A stretch of DNA of 64,000 nucleotides from Methylobrevis albus (GCF_015904235.1 NZ_JADZLT010000054.1:34411-98410), one strand, 5' to 3'. Shown: positions 9,661 to 18,124, counted from the stretch's first letter. The notes: generated by a model not told the origin, from the sequence alone. Numbers and translations: made by a program.

Positions 9661-9697
9661 CCCGGCCGGCCCCGCCGGCCGGGACGCGTACTTTTTT
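9661..9697 (+). terminator. Intrinsic terminator after ychF
   Basis: A perfect 10-bp stem CCCGGCCGGC / GCCGGCCGGG with loop CCC (9661-9683) is followed eight bases later by six T residues (9692-9697), immediately downstream of the ychF stop. Confidence 0.75.
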
Positions 9698-9869
9698 ACA
9701 CCCGCCCGGGGCCGGTTCTCGGCCGGATCGCGCAAACCTTTGACCTGTCGTTGCTTCGCTCAAGTCTGTTCGATTGCGGCAGGGATCCGTTAAGACCGTT
9801 CCTTTCCGAAATCATAAAACTTGTATCGCATTGTCCCGTCGTGGCTTTTTCAGACTCGGACGGTACGAC

Positions 9870-11129
9870 ATGCGCAATTTCAAAATCGGTGACAGCGGTT
9901 CGGTGGCGATCATCTTCGCCTTCGCGCTGGTTCCGATCGTGCTCATGGTCGGCGCCGCGGTCGACTATTCCCGCGCTCTCGCCATGCGCGAACCCCTCCA
10001 GGTCGCGATCGACGCCGCCGCCCTCGCCGCGGTCTCCGACGTCAAGCTCTCCACGACCGAAGAGGATATGGAAGCCAACGCCCGGATGTACTTCGAGGCG
10101 AATATCCAGACCAATCTGACCGAGGCGCAGCGGGCGATGCTCGCCGGTTACGACATCGACCTCGTGGTCGACCAGGCGACCGGCACGCGCCAGGCGACCG
10201 TCACCTTCAACGCCGCCATCGCCACCAGCTTCATGCAGATCGCCGGCATCAACACGCTCGATGTTTCCGGCATGTCCCGCGCCGAAGCGGGAACCTCGAA
10301 ATACATCGACTTCCACGTCTTCGTCGACCTGTCGGACTCGATGGGCCTCGCCGCCGACGAGGCGGCGCGCACCGTGCTGAAGGCGAAGTCGCCCGCAGTG
10401 CTGGCCTCGAAGGAGACCTGCGAGTTCGCCTGCCACGTCAAGCAGGCGACCAAGGACACCGAGACGCTGCTGCAGACCGCCCGCAAGAACAACGTCAAGC
10501 TGCGCGTCGACATCGCCAAGGAAGGCATCGGCGTGCTGCTCGACGAGGCGACGGCCGCCATCGACGAGACCGCCACGGTCTCGCGCTTCTCGATCAGCGG
10601 CTTCAACGGCCAGACCTGGCCGATCGGCGGCCTCAGCGAGAACCATGCGACGGTGCGCGCCGCCGTCGCCAAGCTCGAGCTCGGATACGGCGTTACCAGC
10701 TACGCCAACACCTGGTTCGACGCGTCCGCCCCGACCTTCCTCACCTCGATCAAGGGGATCGACGCCGCGAACAACGACCGCTCGGCGTCGAAGGTGGTCG
10801 TTCTGGTGACTGACGGCCTTCAGTCGCAAATGGGCGGCAGCGGCACCACCAACGGCAAGAAGCAGATCCGCCCCTTCGACCTCGACCAGTGCACGGCGAT
10901 CAAGAACGCCGGCTATTCGCTCGCCGTCGTCTACACGCGCTATTACGACATCCCCTACAACGGCTGGTACAACACCTACGTGAAGCCGATCCGCGCCAGC
11001 CTGGAAACCAACCTGCGCTCCTGCGCCTCGAAGGATCTCTTCGCCGTCGGCGACACCCCGACCGAGATCCACGACGCTTTCGCGCAGATCTTCAAGAATG
11101 CGAAGACACTCACCCACCTGACGCACTGA
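9870..11129 (+). CDS. TadG-like pilus-associated protein with VWA domain
   Basis: The 419-residue protein begins with a TadE/TadG-type N-terminus: short cytoplasmic 'FKIGDSGSVAIIFAFALVP' then a transmembrane stretch and 'AVDYSRALAMREPLQVAIDA', the signature of flp pilus pseudopilin-like proteins. The rest is a von Willebrand A-like domain with the MIDAS motif 'DLSDSMG' near residue 152 and 'KVVVLVTDGLQ' near 308. The ATG at 9870 directly precedes the conserved N-terminal motif. No other tad/flp gene is present in the window, so it stands alone. A single-membrane-pass, surface-facing adhesion or metal-binding role is inferred. Confidence 0.85.
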   Translation: MRNFKIGDSGSVAIIFAFALVPIVLMVGAAVDYSRALAMREPLQVAIDAAALAAVSDVKLSTTEEDMEANARMYFEANIQTNLTEAQRAMLAGYDIDLVVDQATGTRQATVTFNAAIATSFMQIAGINTLDVSGMSRAEAGTSKYIDFHVFVDLSDSMGLAADEAARTVLKAKSPAVLASKETCEFACHVKQATKDTETLLQTARKNNVKLRVDIAKEGIGVLLDEATAAIDETATVSRFSISGFNGQTWPIGGLSENHATVRAAVAKLELGYGVTSYANTWFDASAPTFLTSIKGIDAANNDRSASKVVVLVTDGLQSQMGGSGTTNGKKQIRPFDLDQCTAIKNAGYSLAVVYTRYYDIPYNGWYNTYVKPIRASLETNLRSCASKDLFAVGDTPTEIHDAFAQIFKNAKTLTHLTH

Positions 11130-11250
11130 GCGAGCCGGCCGGGGGGATGCCACCTCTTGCATCGGCCGGCCCGGCGGACCATCTTCCCCTCGAATGGTGC
11201 GGCGCCGAACGCGGCCCGCCCGACCGGAAGCCCGTCGAGGAGGCGCAGCG

Positions 11251-11544
11251 ATGACCCAGACCCAAGGCCGCCTGTTCGACGAGTTCGCCAAGCTGATGAA
11301 CGATGCCGCTGGCGTCGCCCAAGGCGCCCGGCGCGAGGTCGAGACCGTGTTCCGCGCCCAGGGCGACCGCTTCATCTCCGAGATGGACATCGCCCGCCGC
11401 GAGGACATCGAGATCGTGCGTGACCTCGCCGCCAAGGCGCTGGGTGAAGTCGAGCGGCTCTCGGCCCGCGTCGCCGAACTCGAGGCGAAGCTCGCCGCCG
11501 CGGCGCCGACCATGGCCCCCGACGAGCCGGTGGACGGCGCCTGA
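11251..11544 (+). CDS. ubiK: UbiK-type accessory factor (BMFP domain)
   Basis: A 97-residue protein made of a membrane-fusogenic BMFP (DUF526/YqiC) domain. The first half is 'LFDEFAKLMNDAAGVAQGAR' and 'VETVFRAQGDRFISEMDIAR', followed by a coiled coil from about residue 50 ('VRDLAAKALGEVERLSARVAELEAKL'-like heptads). UbiK helps assemble the soluble ubiquinone biosynthesis complex with UbiJ in E. coli; that role is carried over here by homology. The ATG at 11251 has GAGGAGG eight bases upstream. An in-frame upstream start would lack both a ribosome site and family homology. Confidence 0.8.
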   Translation: MTQTQGRLFDEFAKLMNDAAGVAQGARREVETVFRAQGDRFISEMDIARREDIEIVRDLAAKALGEVERLSARVAELEAKLAAAAPTMAPDEPVDGA

Positions 11545-12035
11545 GCGCCCGACCATCGCCCGCCATCACACCCGCCTGTCCCGCGTTGTCCACACCGGAC
11601 GGCAGCGCCCGGTTTCCGGCGTTTCTGCCGCGGCCTGCCGTCGCGCGGCAGGGAACGGCGCGCCGGGTGGCACGTTTACCATTCGTAAATGCCTCGCTCC
11701 GCCCTATAGTCGGTACAGATGAGATTCGCGCCGACGGCTCGTTCGATGCATGATGCATCGCACAGCGACGGAGGTGGCGGCGACCGGCAGGCCCGGGACG
11801 CGCCGCCGCAGGGGCGCGCGAGGGACGATGCGATTTCCGGCTGCTTCGTCCGCAGCCGGAAAACAGCGGATCGGACGAGACCGGGCGGGCGGACGGCCCC
11901 CCGGACGAGACGATCCGCCGATCGGACGGCACTGGGGCCGCGGCGCGCGTCGCTGCAGCACTGCCGCTCGGTCGTGAGGTGCCGCGCGCGGCGACGCGTG
12001 CGGAGGTTCGCCAGTCGCAACCCTGGAGGTCGCCC
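11545..12035 (+). promoter_or_regulatory. Structured 490-bp leader/intergenic region before the YbjN gene
   Basis: No convincing gene is seen here. Three symmetric elements occur: TTTAC-N5-GTAAA at 11675-11689, the perfect palindrome CGATGCA-TGA-TGCATCG at 11744-11760, and an 11-bp perfect stem TTTCCGGCTGC / GCAGCCGGAAA with a 7-base loop at 11834-11862. TATAGT at 11705-11710 could be a -10, which would leave a leader of about 320 bases with both hairpins inside it. No T-run follows the long hairpin, so it is not a simple terminator. A small RNA or a regulatory 5' leader is possible. Confidence 0.4.
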
Positions 12036-12536
12036 ATGACCCTCATCGATATCGAATCGGCCCATACGGCCAATCCCGTCGACAACATCGAGATGATCGC
12101 CGCGCAGAACGACTGGTCGTTCGAGCGCGCCGGCGAGGACGAGATCACCGTCTCCGTCACGGGAAACTGGTGCGACTACCATGTCTCCTTTTCCTGGATG
12201 GAGGAGCTCGAGGCGCTGCACCTCGCCTGCGCCTTCGATCTCAAGGTGCTGGAAACCCGGCGCAACGAGGTGATCCGCCTGCTGGCGCTCGTCAACGAGC
12301 AGCTCTGGCTCGGCCATTTCGACCTGTGGCAGGAGGAGGGCATCGTGATGTACCGCCACGCCCTGCTGCTCGCCGGGGCGGTCGAGGCGAGCGACGAGCA
12401 GATCGAGGGCATGATGGAGAATGCGCTGGAATCCTGCGAGCGCTTCTACCAGGCCTTCCAGTTCGTGATCTGGGGCGGCAAGACCGCCCGCGAGTCGCTC
12501 GAGATGGCGATGATGGAGACGGTCGGCGAAGCCTGA
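12036..12536 (+). CDS. YbjN domain-containing protein
   Basis: The 166-residue protein matches the YbjN/type III chaperone-like fold: 'DNIEMIAAQNDWSFERAGED' near residues 13-32, 'WCDYHVSFSWMEELEALHLAC' region near 47-67, 'LLALVNEQLWLGHFDLWQEE' near 84-103 and a helical C-terminus 'CERFYQAFQFVIWGGK'. Alphaproteobacterial members are broadly conserved; in E. coli YbjN affects motility and stress survival, but the mechanism is unknown. The ATG at 12036 has TGGAGGT six bases upstream. An upstream in-frame start at 11979 has no ribosome site and adds residues outside the family. A terminator follows. Confidence 0.85.
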   Translation: MTLIDIESAHTANPVDNIEMIAAQNDWSFERAGEDEITVSVTGNWCDYHVSFSWMEELEALHLACAFDLKVLETRRNEVIRLLALVNEQLWLGHFDLWQEEGIVMYRHALLLAGAVEASDEQIEGMMENALESCERFYQAFQFVIWGGKTARESLEMAMMETVGEA

Positions 12537-12573
12537 CCGCCCCGGTTCAACCCCGCCGCAAAATCGACTACCA

Positions 12574-12606
12574 AGGGCTTCCGCCGGACCGGCGGGAGCC
12601 CTTTCT
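12574..12606 (+). terminator. Intrinsic terminator after the YbjN gene
   Basis: A hairpin with arms AGGGCTTCCGCC and GGCGGGAGCCCT (12574-12602, one mismatch) runs straight into TTTCT. It lies 37 bp after the YbjN stop and upstream of proC. Confidence 0.7.
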
Positions 12607-12660
12607 CATCGCGCGCGCCCTTGCCCTGCCGCAGGGCGGCGCCCGCCCCGGAGACACCCG

Positions 12661-13476
12661 ATGATCGACCTCGCCGCGCCCCTCGTCCTCGTCGGTGCCG
12701 GAAAGATGGGCGGCGCCATGCTCGCCGGCTGGCTGGACCGCGGCCTGCCGCCCGCCGGCGTCACCATCCTCGATCCCGCCCTGCACGAGAGTGCCGGCAG
12801 CTTCCTCGCCCGCGGCGTCCGCCATGCGGAGAGCCCCGCCGCCATCGACGGCGCCGCCCGGGTGCTGGTGCTCGCCGTCAAGCCGCAGTCGATGGCGACG
12901 GTGCTGCCCTCCGTCGTCCCGCTGGTGGGGCCGGAGACGATCGTCGTCTCGGTCGCCGCCGGCACGCCGCTCGCCACCATCGGCGCGGTGCTCGGCAGCG
13001 GTCCGATCGTCCGGGTGATGCCGAACACGCCGGCGCAGGTCGGCCGCGGCATGTCGGCCTGCATCGGCAACGCCGCCGTCGGCGACGGCGAGCGCCGCCT
13101 CGTCACCGCCCTGATGGACGCGATCGGCGAGACGGCGTGGCTGGACGACGAGGGCGAGATCGACGCCGTCACCGGCGTCTCGGGCTCCGGGCCGGCCTAT
13201 GTGTTCTACCTCGTCGAGTGCCTCGCCGCCGCCGGCCGCGCGCAGGGCCTCGCCCCGGACCTCGCGATGGTGCTCGCGCGCCAGACCGTCACCGGCGCCG
13301 GCGAACTGCTGCACCGCTCGGACCTCTCGGCCGCGACGCTGCGCCAGAACGTCACCTCGCCGAACGGCACCACCTTCGCCGCCCTCGAGGTGCTGATGGC
13401 GCCGGACGGGCTGGAGCCGCTGATGACTGCCGCCGTCGCCGCCGCCACCGCCCGCGCCCGCGGACTCGCCGGCTGA
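12661..13476 (+). CDS. proC: Pyrroline-5-carboxylate reductase
   Basis: ProC catalyses the last step of proline synthesis, NAD(P)H-dependent reduction of pyrroline-5-carboxylate. The 271 residues carry the dinucleotide site 'LVLVGAGKMGGAMLAGWL' (8-25), 'VLVLAVKPQSM' (67-77), 'IVRVMPNTPAQVGRGMSA' (118-135) and the signature 'TGVSGSGPAYVFYLVECL' (171-188) plus 'GTTFAALEVL' (236-245). Length and motif order are those of the family. The start ATG at 12661 follows CCGGAGACACCCG. Confidence 0.95.
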   Translation: MIDLAAPLVLVGAGKMGGAMLAGWLDRGLPPAGVTILDPALHESAGSFLARGVRHAESPAAIDGAARVLVLAVKPQSMATVLPSVVPLVGPETIVVSVAAGTPLATIGAVLGSGPIVRVMPNTPAQVGRGMSACIGNAAVGDGERRLVTALMDAIGETAWLDDEGEIDAVTGVSGSGPAYVFYLVECLAAAGRAQGLAPDLAMVLARQTVTGAGELLHRSDLSAATLRQNVTSPNGTTFAALEVLMAPDGLEPLMTAAVAAATARARGLAG

Positions 13477-13556
13477 GCCATATCCGTGGTGCTCCGGGCT
13501 GCAAATCCGGCCCGGCGACCCTATCTGGAAAGGATCATCGACAAGCGGAGGCAGCG

Positions 13557-14213
13557 ATGGCGACCGACAAGCAGAAGCAGAAGATCGTCGAGGCATTCCT
13601 CGCCCGGCTGGCGACCGGCAGCTTCCAGGACGTTGCGCTGGCCGACGTCGCGACGGATGCCGCCGTCACGCTGCCGCAGCTGCGCGAGGCGTTCGACGGA
13701 CGGCTGGCGATCTACGCCGAGTATCTCCGCCGCGTCGACCGCGAGGTGCTCGCGGGTGTCGACGCGGCGCTGGCCGACGAGCCGGTGCGCGAACGCCTGC
13801 TCGACGTGCTGATGCGCCGCTTCGACGTGATCGCGCCGCAGAAGGCCGCCGTGCGGGCGATGCGCGACAGCACCCGCCGCGATCCCCTGCTCGGCCTCGC
13901 CGTCGCCGGCCTGCTCGCCACCTCGATGCGCTGGATGCTGATCGCCGGCGGCGTCGACCGCGCCGGCCTGCAAGGCGCCGTCCGGGCGCACGGCCTGCTC
14001 GCCGTCTGGTCCCGCGCGCTCGACGTCTGGCTCGACGACGAGGATCCCGGCCTCGCCGCCACCATGGTCGCCGTCGACAAGGGCCTGCGCCGCGGCGACC
14101 AGTTGCTGGGGATCGCCGGCGGCATGATGTCCTGTGCCGAGCGAATCGCCGGCCGTGGCCGGCGGCGGGAGAAGCCCGTGGCGGCCGAGGGGACGGTTGG
14201 CGAGGGGATCTGA
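13557..14213 (+). CDS. TetR-like (possibly COQ9-like) helix-turn-helix protein
   Basis: A 218-residue all-helical protein. Its N-terminus 'KIVEAFLARLATGSFQDVALADVATDAAVTLPQLREAF' region resembles a TetR DNA-binding domain with weakened helix-turn-helix consensus, and its C-terminal 'LAVWSRALDVWLDDEDPGL' with 'TMVAVDKGLRRG' recalls the COQ9 end, where a tryptophan-rich helix binds lipid. COQ9 is itself derived from the TetR fold. A TetR-family regulator is the safer label; a ubiquinone-related role is a weaker alternative. It starts 80 bp after proC with GGAGGCAGCG before the ATG. Confidence 0.65.
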   Translation: MATDKQKQKIVEAFLARLATGSFQDVALADVATDAAVTLPQLREAFDGRLAIYAEYLRRVDREVLAGVDAALADEPVRERLLDVLMRRFDVIAPQKAAVRAMRDSTRRDPLLGLAVAGLLATSMRWMLIAGGVDRAGLQGAVRAHGLLAVWSRALDVWLDDEDPGLAATMVAVDKGLRRGDQLLGIAGGMMSCAERIAGRGRRREKPVAAEGTVGEGI

Positions 14214-14244
14214 GGGATCGCTGACGCTGAAATATGCGGAGATG

Positions 14245-14413
14245 CTGCTGCCCCCTCCCTGTCCCTCCCCCGCTTCGCAGGAGAGGGGACGATGGGCGAT
14301 GGGGCTTTCGCGAAACACCGTTTCCCCGAATCGAAGCGCTGACGATCGAGGAGCCCTATCCTCCTGCGTCCCCTCTCCTGCGAAGCGGGGGAGGGACAGG
14401 GAGGGGGCAGCAG
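14245..14413. repeat. Long inverted repeat element, copy 1
   Basis: Two perfectly complementary 46-bp arms (14245-14290 and 14368-14413) flank a 77-bp loop. The core of each arm reads CCCCCTCCCTGTCC then CTCCCCCGCTTCGCAGGAG. A second copy with a 40-bp shared core lies at 18227-18384, and even the loop edges are shared (GATGGGCGA at the left, CCTATCCTCCTGC at the right). It lies between convergent genes (TetR-like and fliJ) and looks like a dispersed intergenic palindromic element. Confidence 0.85.
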
Positions 14414-14450
14414 CGGTGCGGCAAGCCCGCACAATCCCCCCAAAACGCAA

Positions 14451-14480
14451 AAAGCCGATCCCTTCCTGGATCGGCTCTTT
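14451..14480. terminator. Bidirectional terminator between the TetR-like gene and fliJ
   Basis: Hairpin AAAGCCGATCC / GGATCGGCTCTTT with a 6-base loop. A-rich sequence lies on the left (CAAAACGCAAAAAGCC) and CTCTTT on the right, so it can act on both strands. It is 28 bp from the fliJ stop on the minus strand. Confidence 0.65.
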
Positions 14481-14507
14481 GCATGGAACTCGTCCCAAAA
14501 ATCTTGC

Positions 14508-14915
14508 CTACCGCGCGGCACGCCGCCCGGCGATGTCGTCCAGAGCATCCTGCTCCATGGCGTCGAGCGCGGCGCGGCCGCGTTCCTGGTCGCGCTCTTC
14601 CATGAGCTCGATCTTCTTCAGTTCCTCGACCGCCTCACCGAGCGCGTCCTGTGCCGCTTCCAGCTGGGCGCGCAGGTCGTCGGCCGAGGCGATCAGGTTG
14701 TCGCGGCGCTGCATCGCGGCGCGGGCGAAGGTCGGATAGGCGAAATGGCCGACGTCGGTGATACCGACGCGGTTCTGTTCGGCGACGATCTGCTCGTCGA
14801 GTTCCTGGGCCATCCGGCGAAATTCGGCGATCATCAGCTCGATCTGGTTGAGCTGACGCCGCTTCTCGTCGACCTGGAAACGCCTCAGTCGGATCAGGCT
14901 GTTACGCGGCTTCAT
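14508..14915 (-). CDS. fliJ: Flagellar export protein FliJ
   Basis: A 135-residue, almost entirely coiled-coil protein. It begins 'MKPRNSLIRLRRFQVDEKRR' and continues with charged heptads ('IELMIAEFRRMAQELDEQI', 'ADDLRAQLEAAQDALGEAVEE'). FliJ is the small stalk/chaperone of the flagellar type III export ATPase, inserting into the FliI hexamer like a gamma subunit. The sequence is fast-evolving, so the call leans on its position directly downstream of fliI (6-bp gap), its length and its coiled-coil character. It was once transcribed with fliI from the fliI-ctrA divergent region. Confidence 0.85.
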   Translation of the reverse strand: MKPRNSLIRLRRFQVDEKRRQLNQIELMIAEFRRMAQELDEQIVAEQNRVGITDVGHFAYPTFARAAMQRRDNLIASADDLRAQLEAAQDALGEAVEELKKIELMEERDQERGRAALDAMEQDALDDIAGRRAAR

Positions 14916-14921
14916 CGATCA

Positions 14922-16307
14922 CTACTCCCCTGACGCAGGGAAGCTTAACCCCGTAGCCGTTTCCAAAAGGTTGGCGAGCATCGCATAGCCGTCGTGTCGC
15001 AGGGTGGATTCGCCCTTGCCCTGGCGCAGGAACTCCTCGACCGGGCCGTTGAGCTTGATCGCATCGTCGACCTCCGGGTTGCTGCCGCGGCGATAGGCGC
15101 CGAGACGAATGAGTTCCTCCATGTCGGCATGGATCGACATCAGCCGCTTGGTTTCGCGCAGGAGATTGCGATACTCCGGCTCGACACAGCCCGGCATGGT
15201 GCGCGACACCGACTTCAGCACGTTGATCGCCGGATAGCGCCCGCGCTCGGCGATCGCCCGCTCCATCACGATATGGCCGTCGAGAATGCCGCGCACCGCG
15301 TCGGCGATCGGCTCGTTGTGGTTGTCGCCCTCGACCAGCACGGTGAAGAGCCCGGTGATCGACCCCTCCCCCGCCCGGCCGGGCCCGGCCCGCTCGAGCA
15401 GGCGCGGCAGTTCGGTAAAGACGGTCGGCGTATAGCCCTTCGAGGTCGGCGGCTCGCCGGCGGCCAGCCCGATCTCGCGCTGCGCCATGGCAAAGCGCGT
15501 GACGGAATCCATCAGACACAGCACGTCCTGCCCCTCGTCGCGGAAATGCTCGGCGACGGTGAGGGTGAGATAGGCCGCCTGCCGGCGCATCAGTACCGAT
15601 TCGTCGGAGGTCGCCACCACCACCACCGAGCGCGCAAGGCCCTCCTCGCCGAGGTCGTCCTCGATGAACTCCTGCACCTCGCGGCCGCGCTCGCCGATCA
15701 GCCCGATCACCGCGACGTCGCAGGCGGTGTTGCGCGCCAGCATGGAGAGCAGCACCGACTTGCCGACGCCCGAACCCGCGAAGATGCCCATGCGCTGGCC
15801 GCGGCAGCAGGTGGCGAAGGTGTTGAGCGCCCGGACGCCGAGATCGATCGGCCCGCCGACGCGGGTGCGTTCGTTGGCGGGCGGCGGGGCGGCGCGCAGC
15901 AACCGCTCCACGAGGCCGTAGCTGATCGGCCCGCGGCCGTCGATCGGCTCGCCGAGCGCGTTGACGACCCGCCCGAGCCAGGCGTCGGAGGGGCGCGCGG
16001 TCGAGGCCGTGGAGACGATCGCCGCCTTGGCGCCGAGGCGCACGCCTTCCAGCGGGCCGAACGGCAGGCACAGTGCGAACTCGCCGCGAAAGCCCACCAC
16101 CTCCATACCGACCTTGGACCCGCCGAAGCCGGTGACGACCAGCCGGGTGCCGACGCTCATCTCCTGCACCGGCCCGGCGATCTCGACGAGCAGGCCCTGC
16201 ACCCCGGTCACGCGGCCGTAGATTTCCAGCGGCGCGATGCGTTCGATGTCCCTGACGAGGCGCTCCACCGCACCGCTCCCCATGCCGCCGTAAACGATTC
16301 GGATCAT
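14922..16307 (-). CDS. fliI: Flagellum-specific ATPase FliI
   Basis: FliI is the hexameric ATPase of flagellar type III export, related to F1-beta. The 461 residues contain Walker A '[20 protein letters not shown]' near 178-197, '[17 protein letters not shown]' near 206-222, Walker B '[20 protein letters not shown]' region near 257-276, and '[22 protein letters not shown]'-type residues. The ATG at 16307 gives '[12 protein letters not shown]'; a longer in-frame extension reads through the ctrA-side regulatory DNA and is rejected. It is divergent from ctrA with 384 bp between them, and a CtrA-like box lies 33 bp upstream. Confidence 0.95.
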   Translation of the reverse strand: MIRIVYGGMGSGAVERLVRDIERIAPLEIYGRVTGVQGLLVEIAGPVQEMSVGTRLVVTGFGGSKVGMEVVGFRGEFALCLPFGPLEGVRLGAKAAIVSTASTARPSDAWLGRVVNALGEPIDGRGPISYGLVERLLRAAPPPANERTRVGGPIDLGVRALNTFATCCRGQRMGIFAGSGVGKSVLLSMLARNTACDVAVIGLIGERGREVQEFIEDDLGEEGLARSVVVVATSDESVLMRRQAAYLTLTVAEHFRDEGQDVLCLMDSVTRFAMAQREIGLAAGEPPTSKGYTPTVFTELPRLLERAGPGRAGEGSITGLFTVLVEGDNHNEPIADAVRGILDGHIVMERAIAERGRYPAINVLKSVSRTMPGCVEPEYRNLLRETKRLMSIHADMEELIRLGAYRRGSNPEVDDAIKLNGPVEEFLRQGKGESTLRHDGYAMLANLLETATGLSFPASGE

Positions 16308-16591
16308 CGCCCCGATGCGGGACGGTTTCGACGGGCATTTTAACCCTTCGTTTACGCGGAAGGTTAATGCTTTCGGTTGTTCTGTGGAAAAGCGGCCCCG
16401 CGCACCGTCCCTCCGACGGCAAGCACCGAGGACGCGAGTCCGCAGAATCGCTTGGGGTTGGTTCCTCATGTGGAAACTCAGCATACGACAATGCGAGATT
16501 CCCGTTAGGTTCTAAGCAATTCCGAGAATTTTTGCAGGCGGACGGTAAAGCGCTTGCAGGGGTGAATCCTGATTGGTTAATTGTTAACCAT
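16296..16591. promoter_or_regulatory. fliI-ctrA divergent regulatory region: CtrA-type sites and GANTC cluster
   Basis: TTAA-CCCTTCG-TTTAC at 16340-16355 matches the CtrA box TTAA-N7-TTAAC with one mismatch. A TTAACCAT half-site occurs at 16584-16591 within GGTTAATTGTTAACC. Four GANTC sites, targets of the CcrM methylase, fall at 16296-16300, 16445-16449, 16497-16501 and 16564-16568. In Caulobacter, ctrA transcription is controlled by CtrA itself and by GANTC methylation state; the same logic is inferred here. The rest of this 384-bp gap holds no gene. Confidence 0.6.
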
Positions 16592-16691
16592 TGCGACGTA
16601 ACCTCGGCTCCGGGATCGAGCTGAGCGTCGAAGCTCAAGGGTGGCGGCCGCAGGAGCGGTCGTCGCCGGATCGATAGAAGGGGATTTGGGC

Positions 16692-17387
16692 ATGCGAGTT
16701 CTGCTGATCGAGGACGACAGCGCGACCGCGACGAGCATCGAGCTCATGCTGAAGTCCGAGAGCTTCAACGTCTATACGACGGATCTCGGCGAGGAAGGCA
16801 TCGACCTCGGCAAGCTCTACGACTACGACATCATCCTTCTCGATCTGAACCTTCCCGACATGTCGGGCTACGAGGTGCTGCGCACGCTGCGCGTCTCGAA
16901 GGTGAAGACGCCGATCCTGATCCTTTCGGGTCTCGGCAACATCGAGGACAAGGTGCGCGGTCTCGGGTTCGGCGCCGACGACTACATGACGAAGCCGTTC
17001 CACAAGGACGAGCTGGTCGCCCGCATCCACGCGATCGTGCGCCGTTCGAAGGGCCACGCGCAGTCGGTCATCAAGACCGGTGACCTCGTCGTCAACCTCG
17101 ACACCAAGACCGTCGAAGTCGGCAGCAACCGCGTGCACCTGACCGGCAAGGAATACCAGATGCTGGAGCTGCTCTCGCTCCGCAAGGGTACGACCCTCAC
17201 CAAGGAGATGTTCCTCAACCATCTCTATGGCGGCATGGACGAGCCGGAACTGAAGATCATCGACGTCTTCATCTGCAAGCTGCGCAAGAAGCTAGCCAAC
17301 GCCACCGAGGGCAAGAACTACATCGAGACGGTCTGGGGCCGCGGCTACGTGCTGCGCGAGCCCGACGACATTCGCGAGATCGCCTGA
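16692..17387 (+). CDS. ctrA: Cell-cycle response regulator CtrA
   Basis: CtrA is the essential OmpR-family master regulator of alphaproteobacteria, controlling division, flagellar and DNA-methylation genes and blocking replication origins in some species. The 231-residue protein has receiver residues '[17 protein letters not shown]' (4-20), phospho-acceptor Asp51 in '[17 protein letters not shown]' (47-63), 'LILSGLG' and Lys in '[13 protein letters not shown]' (about 97-109), then a winged-helix domain with '[17 protein letters not shown]' and 'FICKLRKKL'. AAGGGGA precedes the ATG. Regulation is expected through ChpT, encoded at 31.4-32.0 kb, and through the upstream CtrA/GANTC sites. Confidence 0.97.
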   Translation: MRVLLIEDDSATATSIELMLKSESFNVYTTDLGEEGIDLGKLYDYDIILLDLNLPDMSGYEVLRTLRVSKVKTPILILSGLGNIEDKVRGLGFGADDYMTKPFHKDELVARIHAIVRRSKGHAQSVIKTGDLVVNLDTKTVEVGSNRVHLTGKEYQMLELLSLRKGTTLTKEMFLNHLYGGMDEPELKIIDVFICKLRKKLANATEGKNYIETVWGRGYVLREPDDIREIA

Positions 17388-17440
17388 ACCTTGCCGACCG
17401 CGCGCGCCGTTGCGGCGCGCGGGATGGGACCGAACGACGA

Positions 17441-17467
17441 AAGGCTGCCTTCAGGGCGGCCTTTTTT
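17441..17467 (+). terminator. Intrinsic terminator after ctrA
   Basis: Stem AAGGCTGCC / GGGCGGCCTT with loop TTCA runs into TTTTTT, 54 bp after the ctrA stop. A second GC hairpin (CGCGCGCCG-TTG-CGGCGCGCG) precedes it. Confidence 0.75.
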
Positions 17468-17491
17468 GTGCCCGTTGAAGAGCCCGCCGCC

Positions 17492-18124
17492 TCAGCTCCG
17501 CTGCAGGGCGAGGTTGACGCCGAGGCCGACCAGCACCGCGCCACCGGCCCGTCGCAGCCAGCGCTGCAGGCGTCCCGAGCGGCCGAGCCGCGCGATCAGC
17601 GCGCCGGCGAGCAGCACGCCGACCACGTCGGACGCCGAGAACATCAGGTTGACGATCGTCCCGAGCACCAGGATCTGCAGCCACAGCGGAAACACCGCGG
17701 CCGGGTCGGTGAACTGCGGCAGCAGCGCGAGGAAGAACAGCGCCGTCTTCGGGTTCAGCACCTCGACCGCGATGCTCTCGACGAAGGCCCGCCGCCCCGT
17801 CCGCACCGCCACCGCCGGCACGCGCACGTCGCCGGCGACCGGGCTGCGGAACATCGCGATGCCGAGCCAGACGAGATAGAGCGCCCCGGCGATCTTCACC
17901 ACGAGATAGAGCATTGGCACCGCGTGAAACAGCGCCGACAGGCCGGCCGCGGCGGCGAGCACGTGCACATAGCCGCCGACATGGATGCCGAGCGTCGCCA
18001 TCAGCCCCGGCCGCCACCCCCGCGCCACGCTCTGCGCCGCCGCATAGAGCATCGCCGGCCCCGGCACGAGGGCGAACACGGCCGTGGTGACGAAGAAGGC
18101 GGTAAGGATCTCGAGCGAGGGCAT
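17492..18124 (-). CDS. LysE/RhtB family amino-acid exporter
   Basis: A 210-residue inner-membrane protein with six predicted hydrophobic segments. The LysE signature is clear: 'FFVTTAVFALVPGPAMLYAAAQSVARGWRPG' region near residues 10-40, 'GALYLVWLGIAMFRSP' near 78-93, and 'EVLNPKTALFFLALLPQF' near 118-135. Family members export amino acids such as lysine, threonine or homoserine lactone; the substrate cannot be read here. The ATG at 18124 is chosen; a longer version would read into the adjacent palindromic repeat. It is convergent with ctrA. Confidence 0.88.
   Translation of the reverse strand: MPSLEILTAFFVTTAVFALVPGPAMLYAAAQSVARGWRPGLMATLGIHVGGYVHVLAAAAGLSALFHAVPMLYLVVKIAGALYLVWLGIAMFRSPVAGDVRVPAVAVRTGRRAFVESIAVEVLNPKTALFFLALLPQFTDPAAVFPLWLQILVLGTIVNLMFSASDVVGVLLAGALIARLGRSGRLQRWLRRAGGAVLVGLGVNLALQRS

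Noticed and set aside
13477..13556. tRNA-Cys-like anticodon stem (GGGCTGCAAATCCGG) between proC and the TetR-like gene
   Set aside because: No acceptor stem, D-arm or T-arm (GGTTCRANYCC) around it; the short symmetric CCGGGC/GCCCGG is better read as a weak hairpin after proC.
14134..14739. Open frame crossing repeat copy 1 and the terminator
   Set aside because: It runs through a perfect 46-bp inverted repeat and into the antisense of fliJ, so coding is implausible.
16571..16591. Full CtrA box at GGTTAATTGTTAACC
   Set aside because: The two TTAA elements are spaced by three bases, not seven; only the TTAACCAT half-site is kept as a candidate.
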